This document shows positions 1-5,367 of a DNA stretch of 5,367 nucleotides, piece by piece. Each line of letters opens with the position of its first letter. The stretch's first letter is position 1. This DNA comes from an uncultured Clostridia bacterium. GTDB taxonomy: Bacteria; Bacillota; Clostridia; Oscillospirales; Acutalibacteraceae. The translations under genes were made by a program, and so were the position numbers. The DNA is taken from the NCBI GenBank assembly GCA_947302895.1, contig CAMYWU010000113.1:1-5367 (forward strand). The letters are read 5' to 3'. The notes beneath the pieces are model-generated. The model did not search any database, was not told where the DNA came from, and saw nothing but the letters and a program-made list of their open reading frames with translations.

Positions 1-162
1 ACAAAGGAATCGCTTCTCTACCGTGAAATCTTTGAATAGTACTACCCTGAACAGGGAAAAATGATTGTTGATTTCTGGATGCCCAACAAAGAATGGGAGG
101 GCTGCGATGTTAACGACCCGTCAGCACGAGTTCTTTCAAACTACGGCGAGAGCGGTAAGTAA
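1..162 (+). pseudogene. asnB: asparagine synthetase (glutamine-hydrolysing), C-terminal end with in-frame TAG
   Basis: This is the 3' end of a gene that begins before the window, read in frame 1 and ending at TAA 160-162. The start of the visible part, TKESLLYREIFE, matches the conserved [S/T]KE-x4-YR-x-IFE segment near the C-terminus of AsnB-type asparagine synthetases. The tail carries FWMP and later DPSARVLSNY, which resembles the DPSGR/DPSAR end of the family. AsnB makes asparagine from aspartate, ATP and glutamine in the cytoplasm. An in-frame TAG at 37-39 splits this sequence directly after IFE. The 40 sense codons that follow still look like normal AsnB, so the stop appears recent: a point nonsense mutation or a sequence error. 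If real, the protein loses about 41 C-terminal residues. The family call is from memory of its conserved motifs and is good but not certain; whether the gene is truly broken is open. Confidence 0.72.
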
Positions 163-175
163 TTAATTATCTAAT

Positions 176-185
176 AGGAAGAGAG
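176..185 (+). promoter_or_regulatory. ribosome binding site of the amidotransferase gene
   Basis: The purine-rich AGGAAGAGAG ends 7 bases before the ATG at 193. It supports that ATG as the start. An in-frame TAG at 175-177 excludes any longer N-terminus. The gap between the asnB stop and this ATG is only 30 bp, with no hairpin or convincing promoter, so read-through from asnB is likely. Confidence 0.7.
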
Positions 186-192
186 AATTGCA

Positions 193-1293
193 ATGTTAAA
201 AGAAGGACAAATAAGGATTCCGTCTGGCTGTGCGATTGCAGCGATTATAGACAGAAAGGGCGGTCTTATAAACGGCTCTGAAATAATCAAGTCAATTGCG
301 CTTATGCACGACCGTTCAAACGGACTGGGCGGCGGCTTTGCGGCTTACGGAATATATCCCGAACACAAGGATGAATACGCATTCCATATTTTCTATGAAA
401 ACAGCGAGGCTCATAAAAAATGCGAGGAGTTTTTATTCAAGCATTTTAATATTGATGCCGCCGAGCGTATTCCTACAAAGCAGGTCGAATCAATAAAAAA
501 CGGCCCCGATATCTGGCGTTATTTCGGCAGGGTAAACAGGGTGCGTATGAAAAACTCACGTCTTGATGAGGGAGAATATGTTGTTCAGTGCGTAACGAAG
601 GTTAATTCATCATATGATGGCGCATACATCTTTTCATCGGGTAAAAATATGGGCTGTTTTAAAGCAGTAGGCTATCCCGAGGATGTCGGCGAGTTCTATA
701 TGCTCGACCAGTATGATGCGTATCTCTGGACAGCGCACGGAAGATTTCCGACTAACACACCCGGCTGGTGGGGCGGAGCGCATCCGTTTAATATTCTCGA
801 CTGGTCGATTGTTCATAACGGCGAAATTTCGAGCTATGATGCAAACAGAAGATATATCGAGCAGTTTGGCTATAAATGCACAATGCAAACCGATACGGAG
901 GTTATTACATATCTTTTCGACCACCTTATCCGCCATCACGGCTTGCCTGCAAATGTTGCGGCAGATGTTTTAACCGCTCCTGAATGGGATGAAATAGACA
1001 GAATGGAGCCCGAAAAGAAGGAGTATTTCACAAATCTCCGTGCCATATACAGCGGTGCGCTTGTTAACGGACCGTTTTCGGTTATTCTCGGCTCAAACAA
1101 GGGGCTTCTTGCGATTAACGACAGACTTAAGCTGCGTTCTCTGACCGCTGCAACAAAGGGCAGCAGAGCATATTTCGCAAGCGAGGAAAGCGCTATAAGA
1201 ATTATCTGCCCCGAGCCTGATGAGGTTTGGTCTGTAAGCGGCGCCGACCCTGTTTTTGTTGAGCTTGAATCAGATGAAAAGGAGGATGAATAA
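193..1293 (+). CDS. gltB1: glutamate synthase, class II glutamine amidotransferase subunit (archaeal-type split GltB domain 1)
   Basis: A 366-residue Ntn-hydrolase glutaminase domain that should hydrolyse glutamine to glutamate and pass ammonia to the FMN subunit encoded next. The likely nucleophile is Cys13 in IPSGCAIAAI, so a 12-residue propeptide would have to be removed to expose it. Other expected class II residues are present: Arg184 in HGRFPTN (182-188), Asn209-Gly210 in HNGEISSYD (208-216) and Asp234 in TDTEV (233-237). A further conserved block, NGPFSVILG, is at 292-300, and DRLKLRSL at 310-317 corresponds to the usual D-R-x-x-LR region. The long spacing between Cys13 and Arg184 is like GltB and unlike the short spacing of PurF, GlmS or AsnB. 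The tail (357-366) is very acidic. The first gene of the operon, it shares one base with the next gene. Family assignment is strong; glutamate synthase rather than a related ammonia-transfer enzyme is inferred from the neighbours. Confidence 0.9.
   Translation: MLKEGQIRIPSGCAIAAIIDRKGGLINGSEIIKSIALMHDRSNGLGGGFAAYGIYPEHKDEYAFHIFYENSEAHKKCEEFLFKHFNIDAAERIPTKQVESIKNGPDIWRYFGRVNRVRMKNSRLDEGEYVVQCVTKVNSSYDGAYIFSSGKNMGCFKAVGYPEDVGEFYMLDQYDAYLWTAHGRFPTNTPGWWGGAHPFNILDWSIVHNGEISSYDANRRYIEQFGYKCTMQTDTEVITYLFDHLIRHHGLPANVAADVLTAPEWDEIDRMEPEKKEYFTNLRAIYSGALVNGPFSVILGSNKGLLAINDRLKLRSLTAATKGSRAYFASEESAIRIICPEPDEVWSVSGADPVFVELESDEKEDE
1279..1285 (+). promoter_or_regulatory. ribosome binding site of the FMN subunit gene
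   Basis: AAGGAGG, a near-perfect Shine-Dalgarno, lies inside the last codons of the amidotransferase gene, 7 bases before ATG 1293. It fixes that start. It also explains the acidic KEDE end of the upstream protein, since GAAAAGGAGGAT encodes EKED. Confidence 0.8.
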
Positions 1294-2798
1294 TGAGTAT
1301 TAATTTTATCCCCCGAAGATTTACGGTTGTTCGTGATAAGGAGCTTTGCATAAACTGCGGCTGCTGTGTTAGGCAGTGCTCCAACGAATGCCACTATTTT
1401 GCAGACGATGAAAAAACCGTTTTGGTTAATTCAAATAACTGCGTTGCCTGTCATCGCTGCGTTGATTTGTGCCCGACGGGCGCACTCAGAATTGAAAAAT
1501 ATGTTTGCGATTACCGTGATAATGCAAACTGGACCCCTCAGTATCAGCAGGAAATCTGCCGCCAGGCTGCAACGGGCGGAGTTCTGCTTTCCGGTATGGG
1601 AACTCCAAAGGATTATCCGATTTACTGGGATAAAATCCTGCTGAATGCTTCACAGGTTACAAACCCTTCAATCGATCCGCTTCGTGAGCCGATGGAAATC
1701 AGAACAATCCTCGGCAGAAAGCCCGAAAAAATCGAGGTTGAGAAAAAGGGCAAGTCAACTGTTAAAATGCCGCCCCAGATTATTCTTGAAACTCCGATAA
1801 TGTTTTCTGCGATGAGCTTCGGCTCAATCAGCCTTAACGCCCAGAAAACGCTTGCAATGGCGGCTAAAAACCTTGGAACGCTGTTTAATACAGGCGAGGG
1901 CGGACTTCATCCCGACCTTGAAGAGTATACGGATTATGCAATTGTTCAGGTTGCTTCGGGACGTTTTGGAGTACATAAGGAATATCTTCAAAGCGCAAGA
2001 TTTATTGAAATCAAAATCGGCCAGGGCGCAAAGCCCGGTATCGGCGGACATCTTCCGGGTGAAAAGGTTAATGTTGAGGTTTCAAACGCAAGAATGATTC
2101 CCGAGGGAAGCGATGCAATTTCACCCGCACCCCACCACGATATTTATTCAATCGAGGATTTGCGCCAGCTTATCTGGTCGCTCAAACAGGCGACTGATAA
2201 CAAAAAGCCCGTTTCGGTTAAAATCGCTGCTGTTCATAATGTTGCGGCGATTGTTTCGGGCTGTGCAAGAGCGGGCGCCGATATTGTTGTTATCGATGGT
2301 TTCAGAGGCGGAACGGGCGCCGCTCCTACAAGAATCAGGGATAATGTTGGTATTCCTGTTGAGCTTGCGCTTGCAAGCGCCGACCAGCGCCTTCGTGATG
2401 AGGGAATACGTTCAAAGGTTTCGCTTGTTGCAGCAGGCTCGTTCAGATGCTCTGCGGATATTGTTAAGGCAATTGCGCTTGGCGCAGATGCGTGCTACTG
2501 TGCTTCGGCTCCGTTGATTGCAATGGGCTGCCATATGTGTCAGACCTGCAACACGGGTAAGTGCAACTGGGGTATTGCAACTCAGTGCCCCGAGCTTACA
2601 AAGCGCCTTAATCCCGATATTATGCACGAAAGAGTTGAAAACCTCATTAATGCATGGAACCACGAGATTAAAGAGATTATGGGCGGAATGGGAATTAACT
2701 CAATTGATTCTCTACGTGGAAACAGACTTATGCTCAGAGGACTCGGCTTGAATGAAAAAGAGCTTGAAATCCTCGGAATCAAACACGCAGGCGAATAG
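1293..2798 (+). CDS. gltB2: glutamate synthase FMN-binding subunit with N-terminal 2x[4Fe-4S] ferredoxin domain (split GltB domain 2)
   Basis: A 501-residue protein and the synthase core. Residues 19-60 form a bacterial ferredoxin domain with two complete C-x2-C-x2-C-x3-C motifs (Cys19/22/25/29 and Cys50/53/56/60, the latter followed by Pro). From about 165 to 485 it is the FMN-dependent glutamate synthase barrel: SAMSFGSIS (172-180), GQGAKPGIGGHLPG (243-256), SPAPHHDIYS (277-286), Lys310 in VSVKI, DGFRGGTGAAP (335-345) and AAGSFR (380-385). A cysteine motif follows, with Cys413-x5-Cys419-x4-Cys424 before GIATQ, the position of the [3Fe-4S] cluster of GltB; extra Cys416 and Cys432 are present. 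It should convert 2-oxoglutarate, ammonia and two electrons to glutamate. The GltB amidotransferase, central and GXGXG domains are absent; the first and last are supplied by genes in the same operon. The stop is TAG, unlike the TAA of its neighbours. Confidence 0.93.
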   Translation: MSINFIPRRFTVVRDKELCINCGCCVRQCSNECHYFADDEKTVLVNSNNCVACHRCVDLCPTGALRIEKYVCDYRDNANWTPQYQQEICRQAATGGVLLSGMGTPKDYPIYWDKILLNASQVTNPSIDPLREPMEIRTILGRKPEKIEVEKKGKSTVKMPPQIILETPIMFSAMSFGSISLNAQKTLAMAAKNLGTLFNTGEGGLHPDLEEYTDYAIVQVASGRFGVHKEYLQSARFIEIKIGQGAKPGIGGHLPGEKVNVEVSNARMIPEGSDAISPAPHHDIYSIEDLRQLIWSLKQATDNKKPVSVKIAAVHNVAAIVSGCARAGADIVVIDGFRGGTGAAPTRIRDNVGIPVELALASADQRLRDEGIRSKVSLVAAGSFRCSADIVKAIALGADACYCASAPLIAMGCHMCQTCNTGKCNWGIATQCPELTKRLNPDIMHERVENLINAWNHEIKEIMGGMGINSIDSLRGNRLMLRGLGLNEKELEILGIKHAGE

Positions 2799-2802
2799 GG
2801 GG
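2797..2802 (+). promoter_or_regulatory. ribosome binding site of the ferredoxin gene, overlapping the upstream stop
   Basis: AGGGGG begins inside the TAG stop of the FMN subunit gene and ends 7 bases before ATG 2810. An earlier ATG at 2805 meets TGA two codons later and cannot be the start. The 11-bp gap here is the only junction in the operon without a coding overlap. Confidence 0.65.
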
Positions 2803-2809
2803 TAATGCT

Positions 2810-3250
2810 ATGAAAAGAGTATATGCAAAAGAAGAGCTTTGCCTTAACTGCCGCCTTTGCGAGGTTTACTGTAAAACCGCCCACTCAAAGTCAAAGGACG
2901 TTTTAAAGGCGAATAAATATGAAGAGCCCGCACCCGTTTCAAGAATAACTGTATGCGGCGATAATATGCTTTCGGCGGCGGTTAGTTGCCGTCATTGCGA
3001 AAATCCGAAATGCGTTGAAGCCTGCATAACGGGCGCAATGCAAAAGGATGAAAAAACGGGCGTTGTATCCGTTGATGAAAGCAAGTGCATCGGCTGTATG
3101 ACCTGCCTTGCAGTTTGTCCGTTCGGATGCATTAAAACAGGAAAATTTGCAGTTAAATGCGATTTATGCCAGGGCGAGGATGAGCCCGCCTGCGTTAAAA
3201 ACTGCCCGAACCGTGCGCTTGTATATGTTGATTTGGGAGGTGCTGAATAA
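2810..3250 (+). CDS. four-cluster [4Fe-4S] ferredoxin-like electron-transfer subunit (HycB/NrfC/CooF type)
   Basis: A 146-residue cytoplasmic iron-sulfur protein with no signal peptide or membrane segment. Sixteen cysteines fall into four sets: Cys11/14/17/21; Cys60/63/68/72; Cys93/96/99/103 (followed by Pro); and Cys117/120/128/132 (followed by Pro). This layout, with the wider C-x2-C-x4-C-x3-C and C-x2-C-x7-C-x3-C spacings, is that of the four-cluster subunits of hydrogenases, formate dehydrogenases and DMSO-reductase-type enzymes. Two additional cysteines (49 and 107) lie outside the sets. Its place between the FMN synthase and flavoprotein genes, with a one-base overlap to the latter, indicates that it relays electrons between them. 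Which cluster contacts which partner cannot be read from the sequence. The family is clear; the partner assignment is inferred from the operon. Confidence 0.88.
   Translation: MKRVYAKEELCLNCRLCEVYCKTAHSKSKDVLKANKYEEPAPVSRITVCGDNMLSAAVSCRHCENPKCVEACITGAMQKDEKTGVVSVDESKCIGCMTCLAVCPFGCIKTGKFAVKCDLCQGEDEPACVKNCPNRALVYVDLGGAE
3235..3240 (+). promoter_or_regulatory. ribosome binding site of the flavoprotein gene
   Basis: GGGAGG lies within the last codons of the ferredoxin gene, where it encodes part of the GGAE tail, and ends 9 bases before ATG 3250. It supports the one-base-overlap start. Confidence 0.7.
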
Positions 3251-4512
3251 TGAAATATCTTATTATCGGCGCTTCTGCGGCAGGGCTTGCCTGCGCCGAG
3301 CAAATCAGAAAAGAGGATAAAAACGGAAGCATTACAATTCTAACAAAGGAAAAATATCTTCCCTACAGCAGACCATTGATAAGTTATTATCTTAAGGGCG
3401 TTGTTAAGGAAAGGAATATGCTTCTTCGTAAGCCCTCGTTTTATAAGGAAAAGGGCATTGAAATTGTTAATTCTTGCGAGGTAAGGGCAATAGATACCGC
3501 ATCTAAAACCGTTAAGGCGGGAAGAAAAACATATGAATATGATAAGCTTTGTATCTGCACGGGCTCAAAGCCCTTTATTCCGCCGATGAAAAACGTTCAG
3601 GGCAAGGAAAATGCCTTAACCTTTCTCGACCTTGAAAGCACTAAAGCTGTTAAGGCTCAGGCGAATGAAAACACAAGAGCGGTTGTTATCGGCGCAGGTC
3701 TTATAGGAATGAAGGCGGCTGAAGGACTTTCAAAAATCTGCAGGAGCGTTGATGTTGTTGAGCTCTCACCGAGAATACTTCCTTCAATTCTTGATGCGAA
3801 ATCCTCAAAGGGCGTTAAGAAATATATTGAAGAAAAAGGAAATATAAAATTCCACCTCGGAGATACGGTTGACCAGGCTAAAAGCAGGGGCAAAAAAATA
3901 ACTGCCGTTGTTCTCAGCAGCGGCAGGGAGCTTAAATGCGATTTGCTCATTGTTGCAGTTGGCGTTCGTCCCGAAACCGAGCTTGCCGAAAAAGCAGGCA
4001 TTCAGGTTGAAAGGGGAATTGTAACCGATTTTGAAACTATGCAAACAAGCAACAGCGATATTTATGCAGCAGGCGACTGCACTGTTTCAAATGATATGCT
4101 TGACGGCTCAAAGAAGATTATTGCGCTCTGGGTGAACGCTGTTCAGCAGGGCAGGGTTGCAGGAAGCAGAATGGCAGGCGGCAGCGAAAGCCTTGGCGGC
4201 TCGTTTGCGGTTAATGCAATTGATTTCTACGGCTTGCGTATTTGCACCTGCGGACTTATCAATGCTTCGGGCGAGCAATACAGGGATGTTATAAAGCATA
4301 ATGACGATAAGTATAAGCGCCTGATTTTTGAAGGCAATAAGCTTGTTGGTTTCGTTTTGATTAATTCAAGCGAAAATGCCGGAATCTATACAAGCCTTAT
4401 TGAAAATCAAACCGATTTAACCGAGCTTATCGGCGATATAACCGAAACACCCTCGCTGTTTATGTTTGAAAAAGCCGTAAGGCAATCAAAGCTGAAAGGA
4501 GAACTTGAATAA
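3250..4512 (+). CDS. FAD-dependent NAD(P)H oxidoreductase, rubredoxin-reductase/NirB-like, serving glutamate synthase
   Basis: A 420-residue two-dinucleotide-fold flavoprotein. The N-terminus is an FAD Rossmann motif, IIGASAAG (5-12). The region CTGSKP (103-108) is the usual A/C-T-G-x-x-P segment. A second fold, VVIGAGLIG (145-153), binds the nicotinamide nucleotide, and the strand that follows ends in Glu171 (VVELSPR), which normally favours NADH over NADPH. IYAAGDC (271-277) contacts FAD. Residues 320-420 form the C-terminal domain. The segment LPYSRPLIS (37-45) resembles the YSKP-x-LS of rubredoxin and nitrite reductases and lacks the redox cysteine of NADH oxidases and CoA-disulfide reductases. 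It therefore probably passes electrons to an iron-sulfur partner, most simply the preceding ferredoxin. It stands in for GltD but lacks GltD's fused N-terminal iron-sulfur domain. One-base overlaps join it to both neighbours. Class is certain; donor preference is inferred. Confidence 0.88.
   Translation: MKYLIIGASAAGLACAEQIRKEDKNGSITILTKEKYLPYSRPLISYYLKGVVKERNMLLRKPSFYKEKGIEIVNSCEVRAIDTASKTVKAGRKTYEYDKLCICTGSKPFIPPMKNVQGKENALTFLDLESTKAVKAQANENTRAVVIGAGLIGMKAAEGLSKICRSVDVVELSPRILPSILDAKSSKGVKKYIEEKGNIKFHLGDTVDQAKSRGKKITAVVLSSGRELKCDLLIVAVGVRPETELAEKAGIQVERGIVTDFETMQTSNSDIYAAGDCTVSNDMLDGSKKIIALWVNAVQQGRVAGSRMAGGSESLGGSFAVNAIDFYGLRICTCGLINASGEQYRDVIKHNDDKYKRLIFEGNKLVGFVLINSSENAGIYTSLIENQTDLTELIGDITETPSLFMFEKAVRQSKLKGELE
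4495..4502 (+). promoter_or_regulatory. ribosome binding site of the GXGXG subunit gene
   Basis: AAAGGAGA lies within the last codons of the flavoprotein gene, ending 9 bases before ATG 4512. It supports the coupled one-base-overlap start. Confidence 0.7.
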
Positions 4513-5246
4513 TGAGTATTGTTGCAGGACTTCGCAGATATGAAGAAATAAACAAGGAAGTTAAGCAAGAGCTTCTTTCAAAAAGCAAGGCTGTTGTTAA
4601 GGATGTTAACGGCCAGAGATATATCGGCTGTGCGCTTGATAAGGGCAAAACCGTTGAGATTTACGGAACAGCGGGCAACGATTTAGCCTGCTATCTGAAT
4701 GGCGGAAGAGTTGTTCTTTTCGGCAACGGTCAGGATGCAGTAGGAAATACGATGGGCGGCGGTGAAATTATCATACACGGTCATACGGGCGACGCCCTCG
4801 GCTACGGTATGAGGGATGGACAGATATATATACGTGATAATGTTGCCTGCCGCGGCGGAATACATATGAAGGAATTTCGCAGTATGAAGCCCGTTCTTGT
4901 TATCGGCGAAAATGCAGGCTCGTTCCTCGGCGAATATATGGCTGGCGGAACAATTGTTTTGCTCGGGCTCAACCTCAAAAGAGGGGATAAGCTTTTCGGA
5001 ACCCATTGCGCTTCGGGTATGCACGGAGGAAAAATCTTTATTCGAGGCACTTTCCCTAAGGAAAATCTTTCGCCGAATATAAAGGTTGTAAGCTTAAATG
5101 AAGAGGATAAAAAGGAGCTTTCAGCCTATGTTAAAAACTATTGCAAATATTTCGGTGAGGATTTTGAAAGCGTTATGGCAAAGCCGTTCAGAAAGCTAAT
5201 ACCCGCAACCTCAAGACCCTATGCCGATTTATACACGCCCAATTAA
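4512..5246 (+). CDS. gltB3: glutamate synthase GXGXG beta-helix subunit (split GltB domain 3)
   Basis: A 244-residue protein built on the GXGXG right-handed beta-helix found at the C-terminus of GltB and in formylmethanofuran dehydrogenase subunit C. Successive turns of the form G-x2-G-x6-to-8-G-G are visible: GTAGNDLACYLNGG (52-65), GNGQDAVGNTMGGG (71-84), GHTGDALGYGMRDG (90-103), GENAGSFLGEYMAGG (132-146) and a last, less regular turn around 163-173 (GMHGG). Residues 1-45 form a lead-in and 180-244 a mostly helical tail ending in PYADLYTPN. The domain is structural: in GltB it packs against the amidotransferase and FMN domains and helps shape the ammonia path. Here it is a separate chain and the last gene of the operon, followed after 10 bp by the terminator. 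In methanogens the related fold serves other enzymes, but the flanking genes make the GOGAT role the natural reading. Confidence 0.9.
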   Translation: MSIVAGLRRYEEINKEVKQELLSKSKAVVKDVNGQRYIGCALDKGKTVEIYGTAGNDLACYLNGGRVVLFGNGQDAVGNTMGGGEIIIHGHTGDALGYGMRDGQIYIRDNVACRGGIHMKEFRSMKPVLVIGENAGSFLGEYMAGGTIVLLGLNLKRGDKLFGTHCASGMHGGKIFIRGTFPKENLSPNIKVVSLNEEDKKELSAYVKNYCKYFGEDFESVMAKPFRKLIPATSRPYADLYTPN

Positions 5247-5256
5247 GCAAAAAGAT

Positions 5257-5289
5257 AACCGCAGAAGATTCTTCTGCGGTTTGTTTTTT
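5257..5289 (+). terminator. intrinsic terminator of the glutamate synthase operon, probably bidirectional
   Basis: An 11-bp perfect stem (AACCGCAGAAG at 5257-5267 paired with CTTCTGCGGTT at 5271-5281) encloses a 3-base loop ATT. It is followed on the + strand by TGTTTTTT (5282-5289). It starts 10 bp after the stop at 5244-5246. Read on the minus strand, the same stem is followed after three bases by five T (complement of 5249-5253). It can therefore also end the convergent transcript, though with a weaker U-tract. Confidence 0.92.
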
Positions 5290-5367
5290 ATTCAACATCT
5301 TCAGCTTCAACCTCAACGTCTTCGCCCTTGGTTTCCATATTGCTGAAAAATTCCTTTGCTTTATCCT
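5288..5367 (-). CDS. C-terminal end of a convergent gene, unidentified, acidic tail
   Basis: On the minus strand, the frame whose first full codon is at 5365-5363 is open for 25 codons from the window edge to TAA at 5290-5288. The 5' part lies outside. The visible residues run DKAKEFFSNMETKGEDVEVEAEDVE; nearly half are Asp or Glu, and the last 12 (VEVEAEDVE region) have no basic residue. Codon choice (GAA, GAT, GTT) is like the other genes here. The stop codon sits within the + strand terminator's T-tract, the compact layout expected of real convergent genes. No family can be named from so short and low-complexity a tail. Confidence 0.6.
   Translation of the reverse strand, partial: DKAKEFFSNMETKGEDVEVEAEDVE

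Noticed and set aside
61..162. A separate small gene starting at ATG 61 after the TAG
   Set aside because: It would encode only 33 residues, has no Shine-Dalgarno with proper spacing, and its sequence continues the AsnB C-terminus in the same frame.
160..192. Promoter or riboswitch between asnB and the operon
   Set aside because: The 30-bp gap is AT-rich with a loose -10-like TAATAG but no paired -35 element and no hairpin. It is too short for a riboswitch or T-box.
936..1394. A 152-codon open frame on the minus strand across the amidotransferase/FMN subunit junction
   Set aside because: It is antisense to two confidently identified genes, and its serine-rich, low-complexity product comes from the reverse complement of their codons. 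It has no recognisable motif.
2113..2517. A 134-codon open frame on the + strand inside the FMN subunit gene
   Set aside because: It is out of frame with the synthase barrel, whose motifs run without a break through this stretch. The translated product is Arg/Leu-rich noise.
4665..5035. Possible DNA tandem repeat in the GXGXG gene
   Set aside because: The periodicity is at protein level (glycine-rich beta-helix turns). The nucleotide copies are too diverged to count as a DNA repeat.
1..5246. Genetic code with TAG as a sense codon throughout
   Set aside because: No in-frame TAG occurs in 1,677 codons of the five complete genes, and Gln is written with CAG/CAA throughout. A single TAG in asnB is better explained by mutation or error.

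Overview
The window looks like a chromosomal segment from a gut-type Clostridia bacterium, probably near Oscillospirales/Ruminococcus. The evidence is moderate GC, strong Shine-Dalgarno sites, very tight gene packing, and the archaeal-like split form of glutamate synthase that is common in anaerobic Firmicutes. The lineage is an inference from gene content and style, not from a marker gene. No mobile element, CRISPR array, tRNA or rRNA is visible.

Layout: (1) Bases 1-162 hold the 3' end of an asparagine synthetase (asnB-like) gene on the + strand, interrupted by an in-frame TAG at 37-39. (2) Bases 193-5246 hold a five-gene + strand operon: glutamine amidotransferase domain, ferredoxin plus FMN synthase domain, four-cluster ferredoxin, FAD/NAD(P)H oxidoreductase, and GXGXG beta-helix domain. 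Three of its four junctions are one-base TAATG overlaps and the fourth has an 11-bp gap, so the genes are almost certainly co-transcribed and translationally coupled. (3) A strong hairpin/U-tract terminator lies at 5257-5289. (4) On the minus strand, 5288-5367 is the acidic C-terminal end of a convergent gene that I cannot identify.

How the genes work together: this is a glutamate synthase (GOGAT) whose usual single large chain is divided into separate proteins. The amidotransferase subunit should release ammonia from glutamine. The FMN subunit should add it to 2-oxoglutarate. The GXGXG protein should complete the large-subunit core. The flavoprotein and the ferredoxin-like subunit replace the canonical GltD reductase and carry electrons from NAD(P)H to the FMN site. 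The upstream asnB also consumes glutamine and yields glutamate, so the region is a glutamine/glutamate/asparagine nitrogen-assimilation locus.

The system as a whole is a known type. The points most worth a second look are the amber codon in asnB, the unusually large iron-sulfur inventory, the cysteine-rich cluster motif in the FMN subunit, and the absence of the GltB central domain.
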